A DNA stretch of 64,000 bases. Origin: Halisarca cf. caerulea (lineage: Eukaryota; Porifera; Demospongiae; Chondrillida; Halisarcidae). The translations under genes were made by a program, and so were the position numbers. The notes under the pieces are model-generated. The model ran no database searches, was not told the DNA's origin, and saw nothing but the letters and a program-made list of their open reading frames with translations. The stretch's first letter is position 1. Every line of letters begins with the position of its first letter. Positions 1 through 9,700 of this stretch are shown here, piece after piece. The stretch lies in the NCBI GenBank assembly GCA_963170055.1, contig CAUJGJ010000144.1, positions 5,001 to 69,000 of the forward strand. Reading direction: 5' to 3'.

Positions 1-96
1 TAACCCTAACCCTAACCCTAACCCTAGTACACCAATGTTACCCTAACCCTAACCCTAACCCTAACCCTTGACCTAATCCTAACCCTTACCCTAACT
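1..96 (+). repeat. Terminal telomeric repeat, CCCTAA strand, interrupted
   Basis: CCCTAA units read on the + strand, so the TTAGGG strand runs toward the window start, as expected for a left chromosome end. Positions 4-21 hold three perfect units and 22-27 a CCCTAG variant. A non-telomeric interruption fills 28-40. Four perfect units follow at 41-64, then degenerate units (CCCTTGA, CCTAAT, CCCTTAC) to about 96. The short, degenerate tract suggests the proximal edge of a telomere, with the long terminal array missing from the assembly. Positions 97-164 are a short linker in which I see no structure. Confidence 0.93.
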
Positions 97-164
97 AATC
101 CAAACACTGTACCACTAAACCTGTAACCTGTATATCATCCTTAGCCATCACCCCAAACCTCACT

Positions 165-1104
165 GTGTGGAGTCCCTCCTGGTGTACAGCGCATGACCTT
201 AATATAAGCTCAACCACAGAGGACAGAGTGTGTGGAGTCCCTCCTGGTGTAGAGTACATGACATTAATATTTAGCTCAACCACAGAGGACAGAGTGTGTG
301 GAGTCCCTCCTGGTGTACAGCACATGACCTTAATAGTAATGTCAACCACAGAGGACAGAGTGTGTGGAGTCCCCCCTGGTGTAGAGGACATGACCTTAAT
401 AGTAAGCTCAACCACAGAGGACAGAGAATGTGGAGTCCCTCCTGGTGTAGAGTACATGACCTTAATAGTAAGCTCAACCACAGAGGACAGAGTGTGTGGA
501 GTCCCTCCTGGTGTACAGCGCATGACCTTAATATAAGCTCAACCACAAAGGACAGAGTGTGTGGAGTCCCTCCTGGTGTACAGCGCATGACCTTAATAGT
601 AATGTCAACCACAGAGGACAGAGTGTGTGGAGTCCCCCCTGGTGTAGAGGACATGACCTTAATAGTAAGCTCAACCACAGAGGACAGAGAATGTGGAGTC
701 CCTCCTGGTGTAGAGTACATGACCTTAATAGTAAGCTCAACCACAGAGGACAGAGTGTGTGGAGTCCCTCCTGGTGTACAGCGCATGACCTTAATATAAG
801 CTCAACCACAAAGGACAGAGTGTGTGGAGTCCCTCCTGGTGTACAGCGCATGACCTTAATAGTAATGTCAACCACAGAGGACAGAGTGTGTGGAGTCCCC
901 CCTGGTGTAGAGTACATGACCTTAATAGTAATCTCAACCACAGAGGACAGAGTGTGTGGAGTCCCTCCTGGTGTACAGTGCATGACCTTAATAGCAAACT
1001 CAACCACAGAGGACAGTGTGTGGAGTCCCTCCTGGTGTACAGCGCATGACCTTAATAGTAATCTCAACCACAGAGGACAGTGTGTGGAGTCCCTCCTGGT
1101 GTAA
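165..1104 (+). repeat. 66-bp minisatellite with a 263-bp four-unit higher-order repeat
   Basis: About 14 tandem units of 65-66 bp (the last two nearer 62 bp). Each contains a GTGTGGAGTCCCTCCTGGTG core, then a CATGACCTTAATA stretch and CAACCACAGAGGACAGAG. Individual variants (CCCCCCTGG, AGAATGTGG, the shortened AATATAAGC) recur every 263 bp: the blocks starting near 296, 559 and 822 match unit for unit, the last diverging after its second unit. Because 66 is a multiple of three, frames stay open on both strands over long stretches. The 263-bp super-unit is not a multiple of three, so no frame is kept across super-units, which argues against coding. It abuts the telomeric tract, a usual place for subtelomeric minisatellites. 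Confidence 0.92.
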
Positions 1105-1437
1105 TCCGAAGAATATCTGAAATATTCACAACCATGAAGGACAGTTGGAAGTGTCCTTCCTAGTATCTGGGATCTTTCAATATATTAAGTGTCCCTCCTG
1201 GCATAAGACAAGAGGACACTCTGAGTTGTCCCTCATGGTATAAATGCAATGTCCCTGCTGGTAAATTAGCCACAAAGGACACAAACATTGACATAAAGGA
1301 CAAAAGGACACGGCCGTTAAGTCCCCTATGGTAGTTTTAACCATAATGGCCTCACGCGTGGGCATAAAGGACAGGTCACCTGCCACAAGGGACAACAAAT
1401 AATACCATAAAGGACCAGTGTCCCCGCCTAACGATGG
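1105..1437 (+). repeat. Decayed relatives of the 66-bp minisatellite
   Basis: Recognisable fragments of the upstream unit recur irregularly: ACCATGAAGGACAG followed by GTGTCCTTCCTAG, then GTGTCCCTCCTGG, GCCACAAAGGACAC and GTCCCCTATGG. Order is partly kept but spacing and sequence are degraded, and some AGGGACA-type pieces look inverted. I see no gene here. It reads as the old, proximal margin of the minisatellite, ending at the internal telomeric tract. Confidence 0.65.
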
Positions 1438-1524
1438 CCCTAACCCTAACCCTAACCCTAACCCTAACCCTAACCCTAACCCTAACCCTAACCCTAGGGT
1501 TACCGTTAGGGTTACCGTTAGGGG
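1438..1524. repeat. Interstitial telomeric sequence with back-to-back inversion
   Basis: Nine perfect CCCTAA units run from 1438 to 1491. They meet, through the palindrome CCCTAGGG (1492-1499), two 12-bp units GGGTTACCGTTA (1497-1508 and 1509-1520) and a final GGGG. The left half has chromosome-end orientation; the right half is opposite and built of an alternating TTAGGG/TTACCG variant. The nine perfect units contrast with the degenerate terminal tract at 1-96. This may be an old chromosome end later capped by the 66-bp minisatellite, or a repair insertion of telomeric DNA. Confidence 0.9.
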
Positions 1525-1531
1525 ACGTGTG

Positions 1532-1824
1532 GTGCCGTGGAAGATTGAAATATTCACCACAGGAAGTGCTCCCTTTGATGTAAGACACCATGTGGAGATG
1601 TTGGAAGTTAAAATTTTCACGAGAAGTTTATCCGTTGATGCAGGAGTCCATGTGCAGGCGTGTGAAATTGAAATTTTCATACCAAGAAGTAATCCCTTTG
1701 ATGTGAGAAGCCATCTTGAAGCGTGATAAATTATTTTTACAACAGGAAGTGTACCTTTTCGTGCAGGAAGCCATGTAATTTCATGGGAAATGGCAATTTT
1801 CATCTCATGATGTGTTCCCTTTAA
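1532..1824 (+). repeat. 60-63-bp minisatellite, distal part
   Basis: About five divergent tandem units. The core is GAAATTTTCAC, ACAGGAAGTGTTCCCTTTG, then ATGTGAGAAGCCATGTGGAG. The CCCTTTGATG core falls at 1571, about 1631 (as TCCGTTGATG) and 1694, giving a period of 60-63 bp. The last unit is cut in the middle by the transposon beginning at 1825 and resumes after 2831. Confidence 0.85.
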
Positions 1825-1840
1825 CCGTTAAACATTCCAA
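1825..1840 (+). repeat. Left terminal inverted repeat of the piggyBac-like element
   Basis: CCGTTAAACATTCCAA, directly after TTAA. It begins CC-G where the other end begins CC-C, the only mismatch between the two ends. The perfect 16-bp palindrome at 1841-1856 follows without a gap. Confidence 0.85.
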
Positions 1841-2815
1841 AGCCACTTAAGTGGCTCGCGCACATAAACTGCAAAAGTTCCAATTTTCTTCGTTGATTTT
1901 TTATATGTAAAGGTTAGGCCTAGTTTCTACTATTGATTGGCATTTTTTCTTATAGTTTGGTAGTAATGCGTTCTGTACTATTGCTGAAACATTCTATGTA
2001 AAGATTACTGTTATACAAGTTATTCCTAAGCATATTCGTGTTATTATACTTAGAATATGCAGTTATGCGAAGTTATAGTCTAGTATACGGATTGTTCTTT
2101 ACGGCAAAGTATGGAGAAGGGCAGTGAAGCGCCGGATTGTGGAGATTACCTCCTTGCAGGTAAAGGATATTCTCACACGCTCGTTCTTTGAGCTTCAGAC
2201 AAGACATACCATCGTTTTGGAAGCTTTACAGGGGGATTTCACTTTCGTAGAATCATCCAGATGGTGGGGCCATCCGAGGAAATTTGTCCTTTACGTTTCT
2301 TGCATTTGTACTGGGACATAATCTCCTTTGCCAGCTTCAGTGTGCTCTTTCAATGTCGTCTTGAAGCACTGAAGAGATTTACGCGTCAAAGTATGCAAGT
2401 TGATTAGACAGTCGACTAGGAAATAGAAGAGATGCATTCACCAATGCCTTGACTTTTAGCTGCAACTTTTCGTTTTTGTTTCTGTCAATGTATTTTCAGT
2501 GTTAAATGTGTAGTTGCGTTGAATTTTGTAACGAAATGTTTACCAGCCGATTGATAACGTATGTATATACAAGTTTACAAATTTAGATACGTAGTACTTA
2601 CAGGTTTGGAGGCCAATACGAAGTTTTGTGTAGAAAATGGAACACCAAGACTTGTATGAAGATCTCACTAGCTACAAACTACATTTGGGACAAGCTAGAA
2701 GTTTCCTACAAGTCAACAGAACAGCAGAAAACCATTGGCAAAAATAACCTATTTTCACACCGCAAAAGCCACTCAAGTGGTTTTGGAACGTTCGCGCAAA
2801 ATTTCAAAATGGGAA

Positions 2816-2831
2816 TTGGAATGTTTAAGGG
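2816..2831 (-). repeat. Right terminal inverted repeat of the piggyBac-like element
   Basis: TTGGAATGTTTAAGGG, directly before TTAA. Its complement begins CCC, the usual first bases of piggyBac ends. A GGAACGTTCG palindrome and the 2767-2782 palindrome lie inside it. Confidence 0.85.
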
Positions 2832-3291
2832 TTAATGGGGGAAGCCTGAAATCTGGAAACTGTTTAGTTTGAAATCTAAATTTTCATTACAGATATTTTT
2901 TTTTTATGCGGGTCCCCATGTGTTGTTGTGGGAAATGGAAATTTTCATGGTTAGGGTAGTTTTCCTTTTGATCCTGAGAGTTATGTGGAGGCGTGGGAAA
3001 TTGAATTTTCACCCCAAGAAGTGTTCCCTTTATTGCGATTTGCCATATTTTCGGTAAAAATTTCAATTTTCACAACAGGAAGTGTTCCCTTTGATGTGAG
3101 AAGCCATGTGGAGTTTTGAGTTATTTAAAATTTTCAACACAGGAAGTGTTCCCTTTGATGCATTCAACCATGTGGAGTCGTGGAAAATTGTTATTTATTC
3201 CACGGGAAGTTTTCCCTTTGACGCTGAAAGCCGTGTTTGGCGTTTAAAATGGAAACTTAACCACAGGAAGTATTCATTTTTAAAGTCATAT
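2832..3291 (+). repeat. 60-63-bp minisatellite, middle part
   Basis: The unit interrupted by the transposon resumes at once (TTAATGGGGGAAGCC). Further divergent units follow, with CCCTTTGATG-type cores near 3087, 3151 and 3213. A T-rich run near 2897 and weak units at 2860-3060 show decay. There is no gene in this stretch. Confidence 0.8.
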
Positions 3292-3489
3292 AGTTGTACC
3301 GGTATAGCAATGAGCTGTACTGGTATGGCAATGATCTGTACTGGTATGGCAATGAGCTGTACTGGTATGGCAATGAGCTGTACCTTAATGTCAATGCGCT
3401 GTACCGGTATTGCAATGCGCTGTACCGGTATAGCAATCAGCTGTACCAGAATAGTAATGAGCTGTACTTGTATGGCAACGAGCTGTACT
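3292..3489 (+). repeat. 21-bp minisatellite, nine units plus a partial
   Basis: Tandem units of AGCTGTACTGGTATGGCAATG with few changes (GGTATAGC, TTAATGTC, AGAATAGT), nine full units from 3292 to 3480 and a partial to 3489. It sits inside the 60-bp minisatellite. The unit is seven codons long, which produces heptapeptide frames on both strands that I do not regard as coding. An inverted copy lies at 52,625-52,799 with the variants in the same order. Confidence 0.93.
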
Positions 3490-3872
3490 TTGAAATAGAA
3501 ATTTTCACCAAAGGAAGTGTTCCTTTTGATGCGGGAAGCTATCTGGAGGCATGATAAATTGAAATTTTCATTTAAGGAAGTGTTCCCTTTGAAGCGGGAA
3601 GCCATCTAGAGTCGTGGAAATTTGAAATTTTCAACAAGGAAGCGTTCTCTTTGATGTGGTAAGCCATGTGGAGTAATGGGAAAATAAAATTTTCACCAAG
3701 GAAGTGTTCCATTTAATGTGGGGAGCAATCTGGTGGCGTGGGAAATTAAAATTTACACCTCAGGCAGTGTTCCCTTTCATGCAGGAAACTATGTGGTTGC
3801 GTGGGAAATTGAAAATTGACAACAGGAAGAGTTCCTTTGGTTGCGGGAAGCATTCTCCAGCCGTCGGAAATT
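3490..3872 (+). repeat. 60-63-bp minisatellite, proximal part and satellite edge
   Basis: About six units (GAAATTTTCAC, AAGGAAGTGTTCC, TTTGATGCGGGAAGC) continue after the 21-bp array. The stretch ends at GCCGTCGGAAATT, where the 104-bp satellite begins with GTCCAGTGGGAATG at 3873. The same junction is found inverted at 52,241. Confidence 0.88.
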
Positions 3873-6769
3873 GTCCAGTGGGAATGTGCTTGGTGCTAGT
3901 GCCAAATATTGGTATTAGCACCAGCATATCACACACAATAAAAATACGCCCTAAGATCTTAAGAAACTTCATGTGTGTCCACTGAAAATGTGCGTGGTGC
4001 TAGTGCCAAATATTGGCATAAGCACCAACATATCCAACACTACACAAATAAGCTCACAGCACTTAAGAAAATTCATATGTGTCCACTAGGAATGAGCATG
4101 GTGCTAGTGCTAAATATAGGTATTAGCACCAGCATATCCAACACTACACGAATACGCTCACAGTACTTATGAAATTTCATGTGTGTCTACAAGAAATGTG
4201 CGTGGTGCTAGTGCCAAATATTGGTATTAGCACCAGCATATCTAACACTACACAAATTCGCTCACAGCACTTCAGAAACTTCATGTATGTCAATTGGGAA
4301 TGTGCGTGGTGCTAGTGCCAAATATTGATATTAGCACAACCATATCCAACACTACACAAATACGCTCACTGCACTTCGGAAACTTAATGTGTGTCCACTG
4401 GGAATGTGTATGGTGCTAGTGCCAAATACTGGTATTAGAACCAACATATTCAACACTACACAAATACGCCCACAGGTCTACAGAAACTTCATGTGTGTCC
4501 ACTGGGAATGTGCATGGTGCTAGTGCTCAATATTGGTATTAGCACCAGCATATCCAACACTAGACAAATACGTCCACAGATCTTAAGAAACTCCATGTAT
4601 GTCCAATGGGAATGTGGGTGGTGCTAGTGCCAAACATTGGTATTAGCACCAGCATATCCAACACTACAAAAATACACCCTCAGTACCTATGAAATTTCAT
4701 GCGTGTCTACTTGGAATATGTGTGGTGCTACTGCCAAATATTTGTATTAGCACCAGCATATCCAACACTACACAAATACGCCCACAGCACTTAATATTCT
4801 TCATGTGTGTCTATGGGAATGTGCGTGCTGCTAGTGCCAAATATTGGCATTAGCACCAGCATACCCAAAACTACACAAATACACCCACAGTACCTATGAA
4901 ATTTCATGTGTGTCTGCTAGGAATGTGTGTGGTGCTACTGCCAAATATTAGTATTAGCACCAGCATATCCAACACTAAACAAATACGCCCACAGATCTTA
5001 AGAAACTCCATGTATGTCCACTGGGAATATGCGTGGTGATATTGCCAAATATTGGTAATAGCACCAGCACATCCAACACTACACAAATACGCCCACAGCA
5101 CTTCAGAAACTTCATGTGTGTCCACTGGGAATGTGCGTGGTGCTAGTGCCAAACATTGGTATTTGCACCAGCATATCCAACACTACAAAAATACGCCCAC
5201 AGCACTTAATATTCTTCATTTGTGTCTATTGGAATGTGCGTGCTGCTAGTGCCAAATATTGGCATTAGCACCAGCATACCCAAAACTAAACAAATACACC
5301 CACAGTACTTATGAAATTTCATTTGTGTCTACTAGGAATGTGTGTGGTGCTACTGCCAAATATTGGTATTAGCACCAGCATATCCAACACTAAACAAATA
5401 CGCCCACAGATCTTAAGAAACACCATGTATGTCCAATGGGAATATGCGTGGTGCTATTGCCAAATATTGAAAATAGCACCAGCATATCCAACACTGCACA
5501 AAAAACGCCTACAGCACTTCAGAAACTTCATGTGTGTCAATTCGGAATGTGCGTGGTGCTACTGCCAAATATTGATATTAGAACAACCATATCCAACACT
5601 ACACAAATACGCCCACTGCACTTCGGAAACTTAATGTGTGTCCACTGGGAATGTGTATGGTGCTAGTGCCAAATATTGGTATTAGTACCAGCATATCCAA
5701 CACTGCACAAATACGCCCACAGGTCTTCAGAAACTTCATGTGTGTCCACTAGGAATGTGCATGGTGCTAGTGCTCAATATTGGTATTAGCACTAGCATAT
5801 CGAACACTACACAAATACGCCCACAGATCTTAAGAAACTCCATGTATGTCCAATGGGAATGTGGGTGGTGCTACTGCCAAATATTGGTATTAGCACTAGC
5901 ATATCCTAAACTACAAACATACGCCCACGGCACTTAATATTCTTCATGTGTGTCTATGGGAATGTGCGTGCTGCTAGTGCCAAATATTGGTATTAGCACC
6001 AGCATATCCAGCACTAAACAAATACGTCCACAGCACTTCAGTAACTTCATGTGTGTCCACTGGGAATGTGCATGGTTCTAGTGCCAAATATTAGTCTTAG
6101 CACCAGCTTATCCAACACTACACAAATACGCTCACAGTACTTCAGAAACTTCATGTGTGTCCACTGGGAATGTGCTAGTGCTAGTGCTAAATATTGATAT
6201 TAGCACCAGCATATCCAACACTACACAAATTTGCCCACAGCACTTCAGTAACTTCATGTGTGTCCACTGGGAATGTGCGTGGTTTTAGTACCAAATATTG
6301 GTCTTAAGACCAGCATATCCAACACTACACAAATACGCTCACAGCAGTTCAGAAACTTCATGTGTCCAATGGGAATGTGCATGGTGCTAGTGCTAAATAT
6401 TGGTATTAGCACCAGCATATCCAACACTACACAAATGCACTCACAGCAATTCAAATATTTCATGGGTGTCCACTGGGAATGTGCGTGGTGCTAGTGCCAA
6501 ATATTGGTATTAGCACCAGTATATCCAGCACTAAACAAATACGCCCACAGGACTTCAGTAACTTCATGTGTGTCCACTGGGAATGAGCATGGTACTAGTG
6601 CCAAATATTAGTCTTAGCACCATCTTACCCAACACTACACAAATACGCTCACAGTACTTCAGAAACTTCATGTGTGTCCACTGGGAATGTGCTAGTGCTA
6701 GTGCTAAATATTGATATTAGCACCAGCATATCCAACACTGCACAAATACGCCCACAGCACTTCAGTAAC
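3873..6769 (+). repeat. 104-bp subtelomeric satellite, divergent distal block, + orientation
   Basis: About 28 tandem units of 104 bp. Landmarks in order are CCAAATATTGGTATTAGCAC, CAGCATATCCAACACTACAC, AAATACGCCCACAGCACTTC, AGAAACTTCATGTGTGTCCA, CTGGGAATGTGCGTGGTGCT. Units here differ more from one another than in the inner blocks (AGATCTTAAGAAACTCC, CACTTAATATTCTTC, CGTGCTGCTAG variants), as expected at an array edge. Internal duplications are visible: 4,270-4,640 resembles 5,518-5,888 (12 units apart), and the CACTTAATATTCTTC variant recurs near 4,789, 5,204 and 5,932. The block ends abruptly where orientation flips at 6769/6770. Confidence 0.95.
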
Positions 6770-6770
6770 C
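6769..6770. other. Head-to-head orientation switch in the 104-bp satellite
   Basis: The + unit is cut within CACTTCAGTAAC and is followed directly by CCAGTGGACACACATAACC, the opposite-strand reading of the unit. There is no spacer. Divergent units lie on the left and homogenised units on the right, without a gradient. Confidence 0.9.
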
Positions 6771-9700
6771 CAGTGGACACACATAACCTTTCTGAAGTGC
6801 TGTGGGCGTATTTGTGTAGTGTTGGATATGCTGGTGCTAATACCAATATTTGGCACTAGCACCACGCACATTCCCAGTGGACACACATGAAGTTTCTTAG
6901 CTACTGTGGGAGTATTTGTGTAGTGTTGGATATGCTGGTGCTAATACCAATATTTGGCACTAGCACCACGCACATTCCCAAGGGACACACATGACCTTTC
7001 TGAAGTGCTGTGGGCGTATTTGTGTAGTGTTGGATATGCTGGTGCTAATACCAATATTTGGAACTAGCACCACGCACATTCCCAGTGGACACACATGAAG
7101 TTTCTGAAGTGCTGGGGCGTATTTGTGTAGTGTTGGATATGCTGGTGCTAATACCAATATTTGGCACTAGCACCACGCACATTCCCAGTGGACACACATG
7201 AAGTTTCTTAACTACTGTGGGCGTATTTGTGTAATGTTGGATATGCTGGTGCTAATACAAATATTTGGCACTAGCACCGTTCACAATCCCACTGGACACA
7301 CATGACCTTTCTGAAGTTCTGTGAGCGCATTTGTTTAGTGTTGGATATGCTGGTGCTAATACCAATATTTGGCACTAGCACCATGCACATTCCCAGTGGA
7401 CACACATGACCTTTCTGAAGTGCTGTGGGCGTATTTGTGTAGTGTTGGATATGCTGGTGCTAATACCAATATTTGGCACTAGCACCACGCACATTCCCAG
7501 TGGACACACATGAAGTTTCTTAGCTACTGTGGGAGTATTTGTGTAGTGTTGGATATGCTGGTGCTAATACAAATATTTGGCACTAGCACCACGCACATTC
7601 CCAGTGGACACACATGAAGTTTCTGAAGTGCTGTGGGCGTATTTGTGTAGTGTTAGATATGCTGGTGCTAATACAAATATTTGGCACTAGCACCACGCAC
7701 ATTCCCAGGGGACACACATGACCATTCTGAAGTGCTGTGGGCGTATCTGTGTAGTGTTGGATATGATGGTGCAAATACAAATGTTTGGCACTAGAACCAC
7801 GTTCATTCCCAGTGGACACACATGAAGTTTCTTAACTACTGTGGGCGTATTTGTGTAGCGTTGGATATGCTGGTGCTAATACCAATATTTGGCACTAGCA
7901 CAACGCACATTCCAAGTGAAAACACATGAAGTTTCTTAACTACTGTGGGCGTATTTGTGTAGTGTTTGATATGCTGGTGCTAATACCAATATTTGGCACT
8001 AGCACCACGCACATTCCCAGTGGACACACATGAAGTTTCTTAGCTACTGTGGGAGTATTTGTGTAATGTTGGATATGCTGGTGCTAATACAAATATTTGG
8101 CACTAGCACCGTTCACAATCCCACTGGACACACATGACCTTTCTGAAGTTCTGTGAGCGCATTTGTGTAGTGTTGGATATGCTGGTGCTAATACCAATAT
8201 TTGGCACTAGCACCACGCACATTCCCAGTGGACACACATGACCTTTCTGAAGTGCTGTGGGCGTATTTGTGTAGTGTTGGATATGCTGGTGCTAATACCA
8301 ATATTTGGCACTAGCACCACGCACATTCCCAGTGGACACACATGAAGTTTCTTAGCTACTGTGGGAGTATTTGTGTAGTGTTGGATATGCTGGTGCTAAT
8401 ACCAATATTTGGCACTAGCACCACGCACATTCCCAGTGGACACACATGAAGTTTCTGAAGTGCTGTGGGCGTATTTGTGTAGTGTTAGATATGCTGGTGC
8501 TAATACAAATATTTGGCACTAGCACCACGCACATTCCCAGGGGACACACATGACCATTCTGAAGTGCTGTGGGCGTATCTGTGTAGTGTTGGATATGATG
8601 GTGCAAATACAAATGTTTGGCACTAGAACCACGTTCATTCCCAGTGGACACACATGAAGTTTCTTAACTACTGTGGGCGTATTTGTGTAGCGTTGGATAT
8701 GCTGGTGCTAATACCAATATTTGGCACTAGCACAACGCACATTCCCAGTGAAAACACATGAAGTTTCTTAACTACTGTGGGCGTATTTGTGTAGTGTTGG
8801 ATATGCTGGTGCTAATACCAATATTTGGCACTAGCACCACGCACATTCCCAGTGGACACACATGAAGTTTCTTAGCTACTGTGGGAGTATTTGTGTAGTG
8901 TTGGATATGCTGGTGCTAATACCAATATTTGGCACTAGCACCACGCACATTCCCAAGGGACACACATGACCTTTCTGAAGTGCTGTGGGCGTATTTGTGT
9001 AGTGATGGATATGCTGGTGCTAATACCAATACTTGGAACTAGCACCACGCACATTCCCAGTGGACACACATGAAGTTTCTGAAGTGCTGTGGGCGTATTT
9101 GTGTAGTGTTGGATATTCTGGTGCTAATACCAATATTTGGCACTAGCACCACGCACATTCCCAGTGGACACACGTGAAGTTTCTTAACTACTGTGGGCGT
9201 ATTTGTGTAATGTTGGATATGCTGGTGCTAATACAAATATTTGGCACTAGCACCGTTCACAATCCCACTGGACACACATGACCTTTCTGAAGTTCTGTGA
9301 GCGCATTTGTGTAGTGTTGGATATGCTGGTGCTAATACCAATATTTGGCACTAGCACCACGCACATTCCCAGTGGACACACATGACCTTTCTGAAGTGCT
9401 GTGGGCGTATTTGTGTAGTGTTGGATATGCTGGTGCTAATACCAATATTTGGCACTAGCACCACGCACATTCCCAGTGGACACACATGAAGTTTCTTAGC
9501 TACTGTGGGAGTATTTGTGTAGTGTTGGATATGCTGGTGCTAATACCAATATTTGGCACTAGCACCACGCACATTCCCAGTGGACACACATGAAGTTTCT
9601 GAAGTGCTGTGGGCGTATTTGTGTAGTGTTAGATATGCTGGTGCTAATACAAATATTTGGCACTAGCACCACGCACATTCCCAGTGGACACACATGACCA

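Larger units (their letters stand above)
1825..2831. mobile_element. piggyBac-like non-autonomous transposon (MITE), about 1.0 kb
   Basis: The element is flanked by TTAA at 1821-1824 and 2832-2835, the duplicated target typical of the piggyBac superfamily. Its ends are 16-bp terminal inverted repeats: CCGTTAAACATTCCAA at 1825-1840 and the complement of CCCTTAAACATTCCAA at 2816-2831, matching at 15 of 16. Each end has a subterminal palindrome. AGCCACTTAAGTGGCT (1841-1856) touches the left repeat, while the matching AGCCACTCAAGTGGTT (2767-2782) lies 33 bp inside the right repeat. piggyBac from Trichoplusia shows a similar asymmetric spacing of internal repeats. Removing the element plus one TTAA rejoins a minisatellite unit. 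Internal frames (2124-2321, 2626-2835) are short and show nothing I recognise as a transposase, so the element looks non-autonomous. Confidence 0.82.

Noticed and set aside
95..1104. Open frames of 120-180 codons with 22-residue repeats on both strands
   Set aside because: The 66-bp unit is divisible by three and happens to lack stops. Both strands are open at once and the 263-bp super-unit shifts the frame, which a real repeat protein would not tolerate.
1376..1726. Frames with PN and RV dipeptide repeats
   Set aside because: Direct translation of the internal CCCTAA tract; no support for coding.
2124..2835. Short frames inside the transposon as a transposase remnant
   Set aside because: 65 and 69 codons with no catalytic aspartates or zinc-binding cysteines placed as in piggyBac transposases. 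Too short to call.
3106..3605. Heptapeptide-repeat frames over the 21-bp array, also at 52,509-52,874
   Set aside because: The unit is seven codons long, so several frames on both strands are open. The two copies differ by truncation and the frame ends in satellite.
1532..3872. 60-bp minisatellite as a degraded gene or LTR
   Set aside because: The clear 60-63-bp periodicity and lack of any conserved frame, tRNA-primer site or TG...CA ends fit a minisatellite only.
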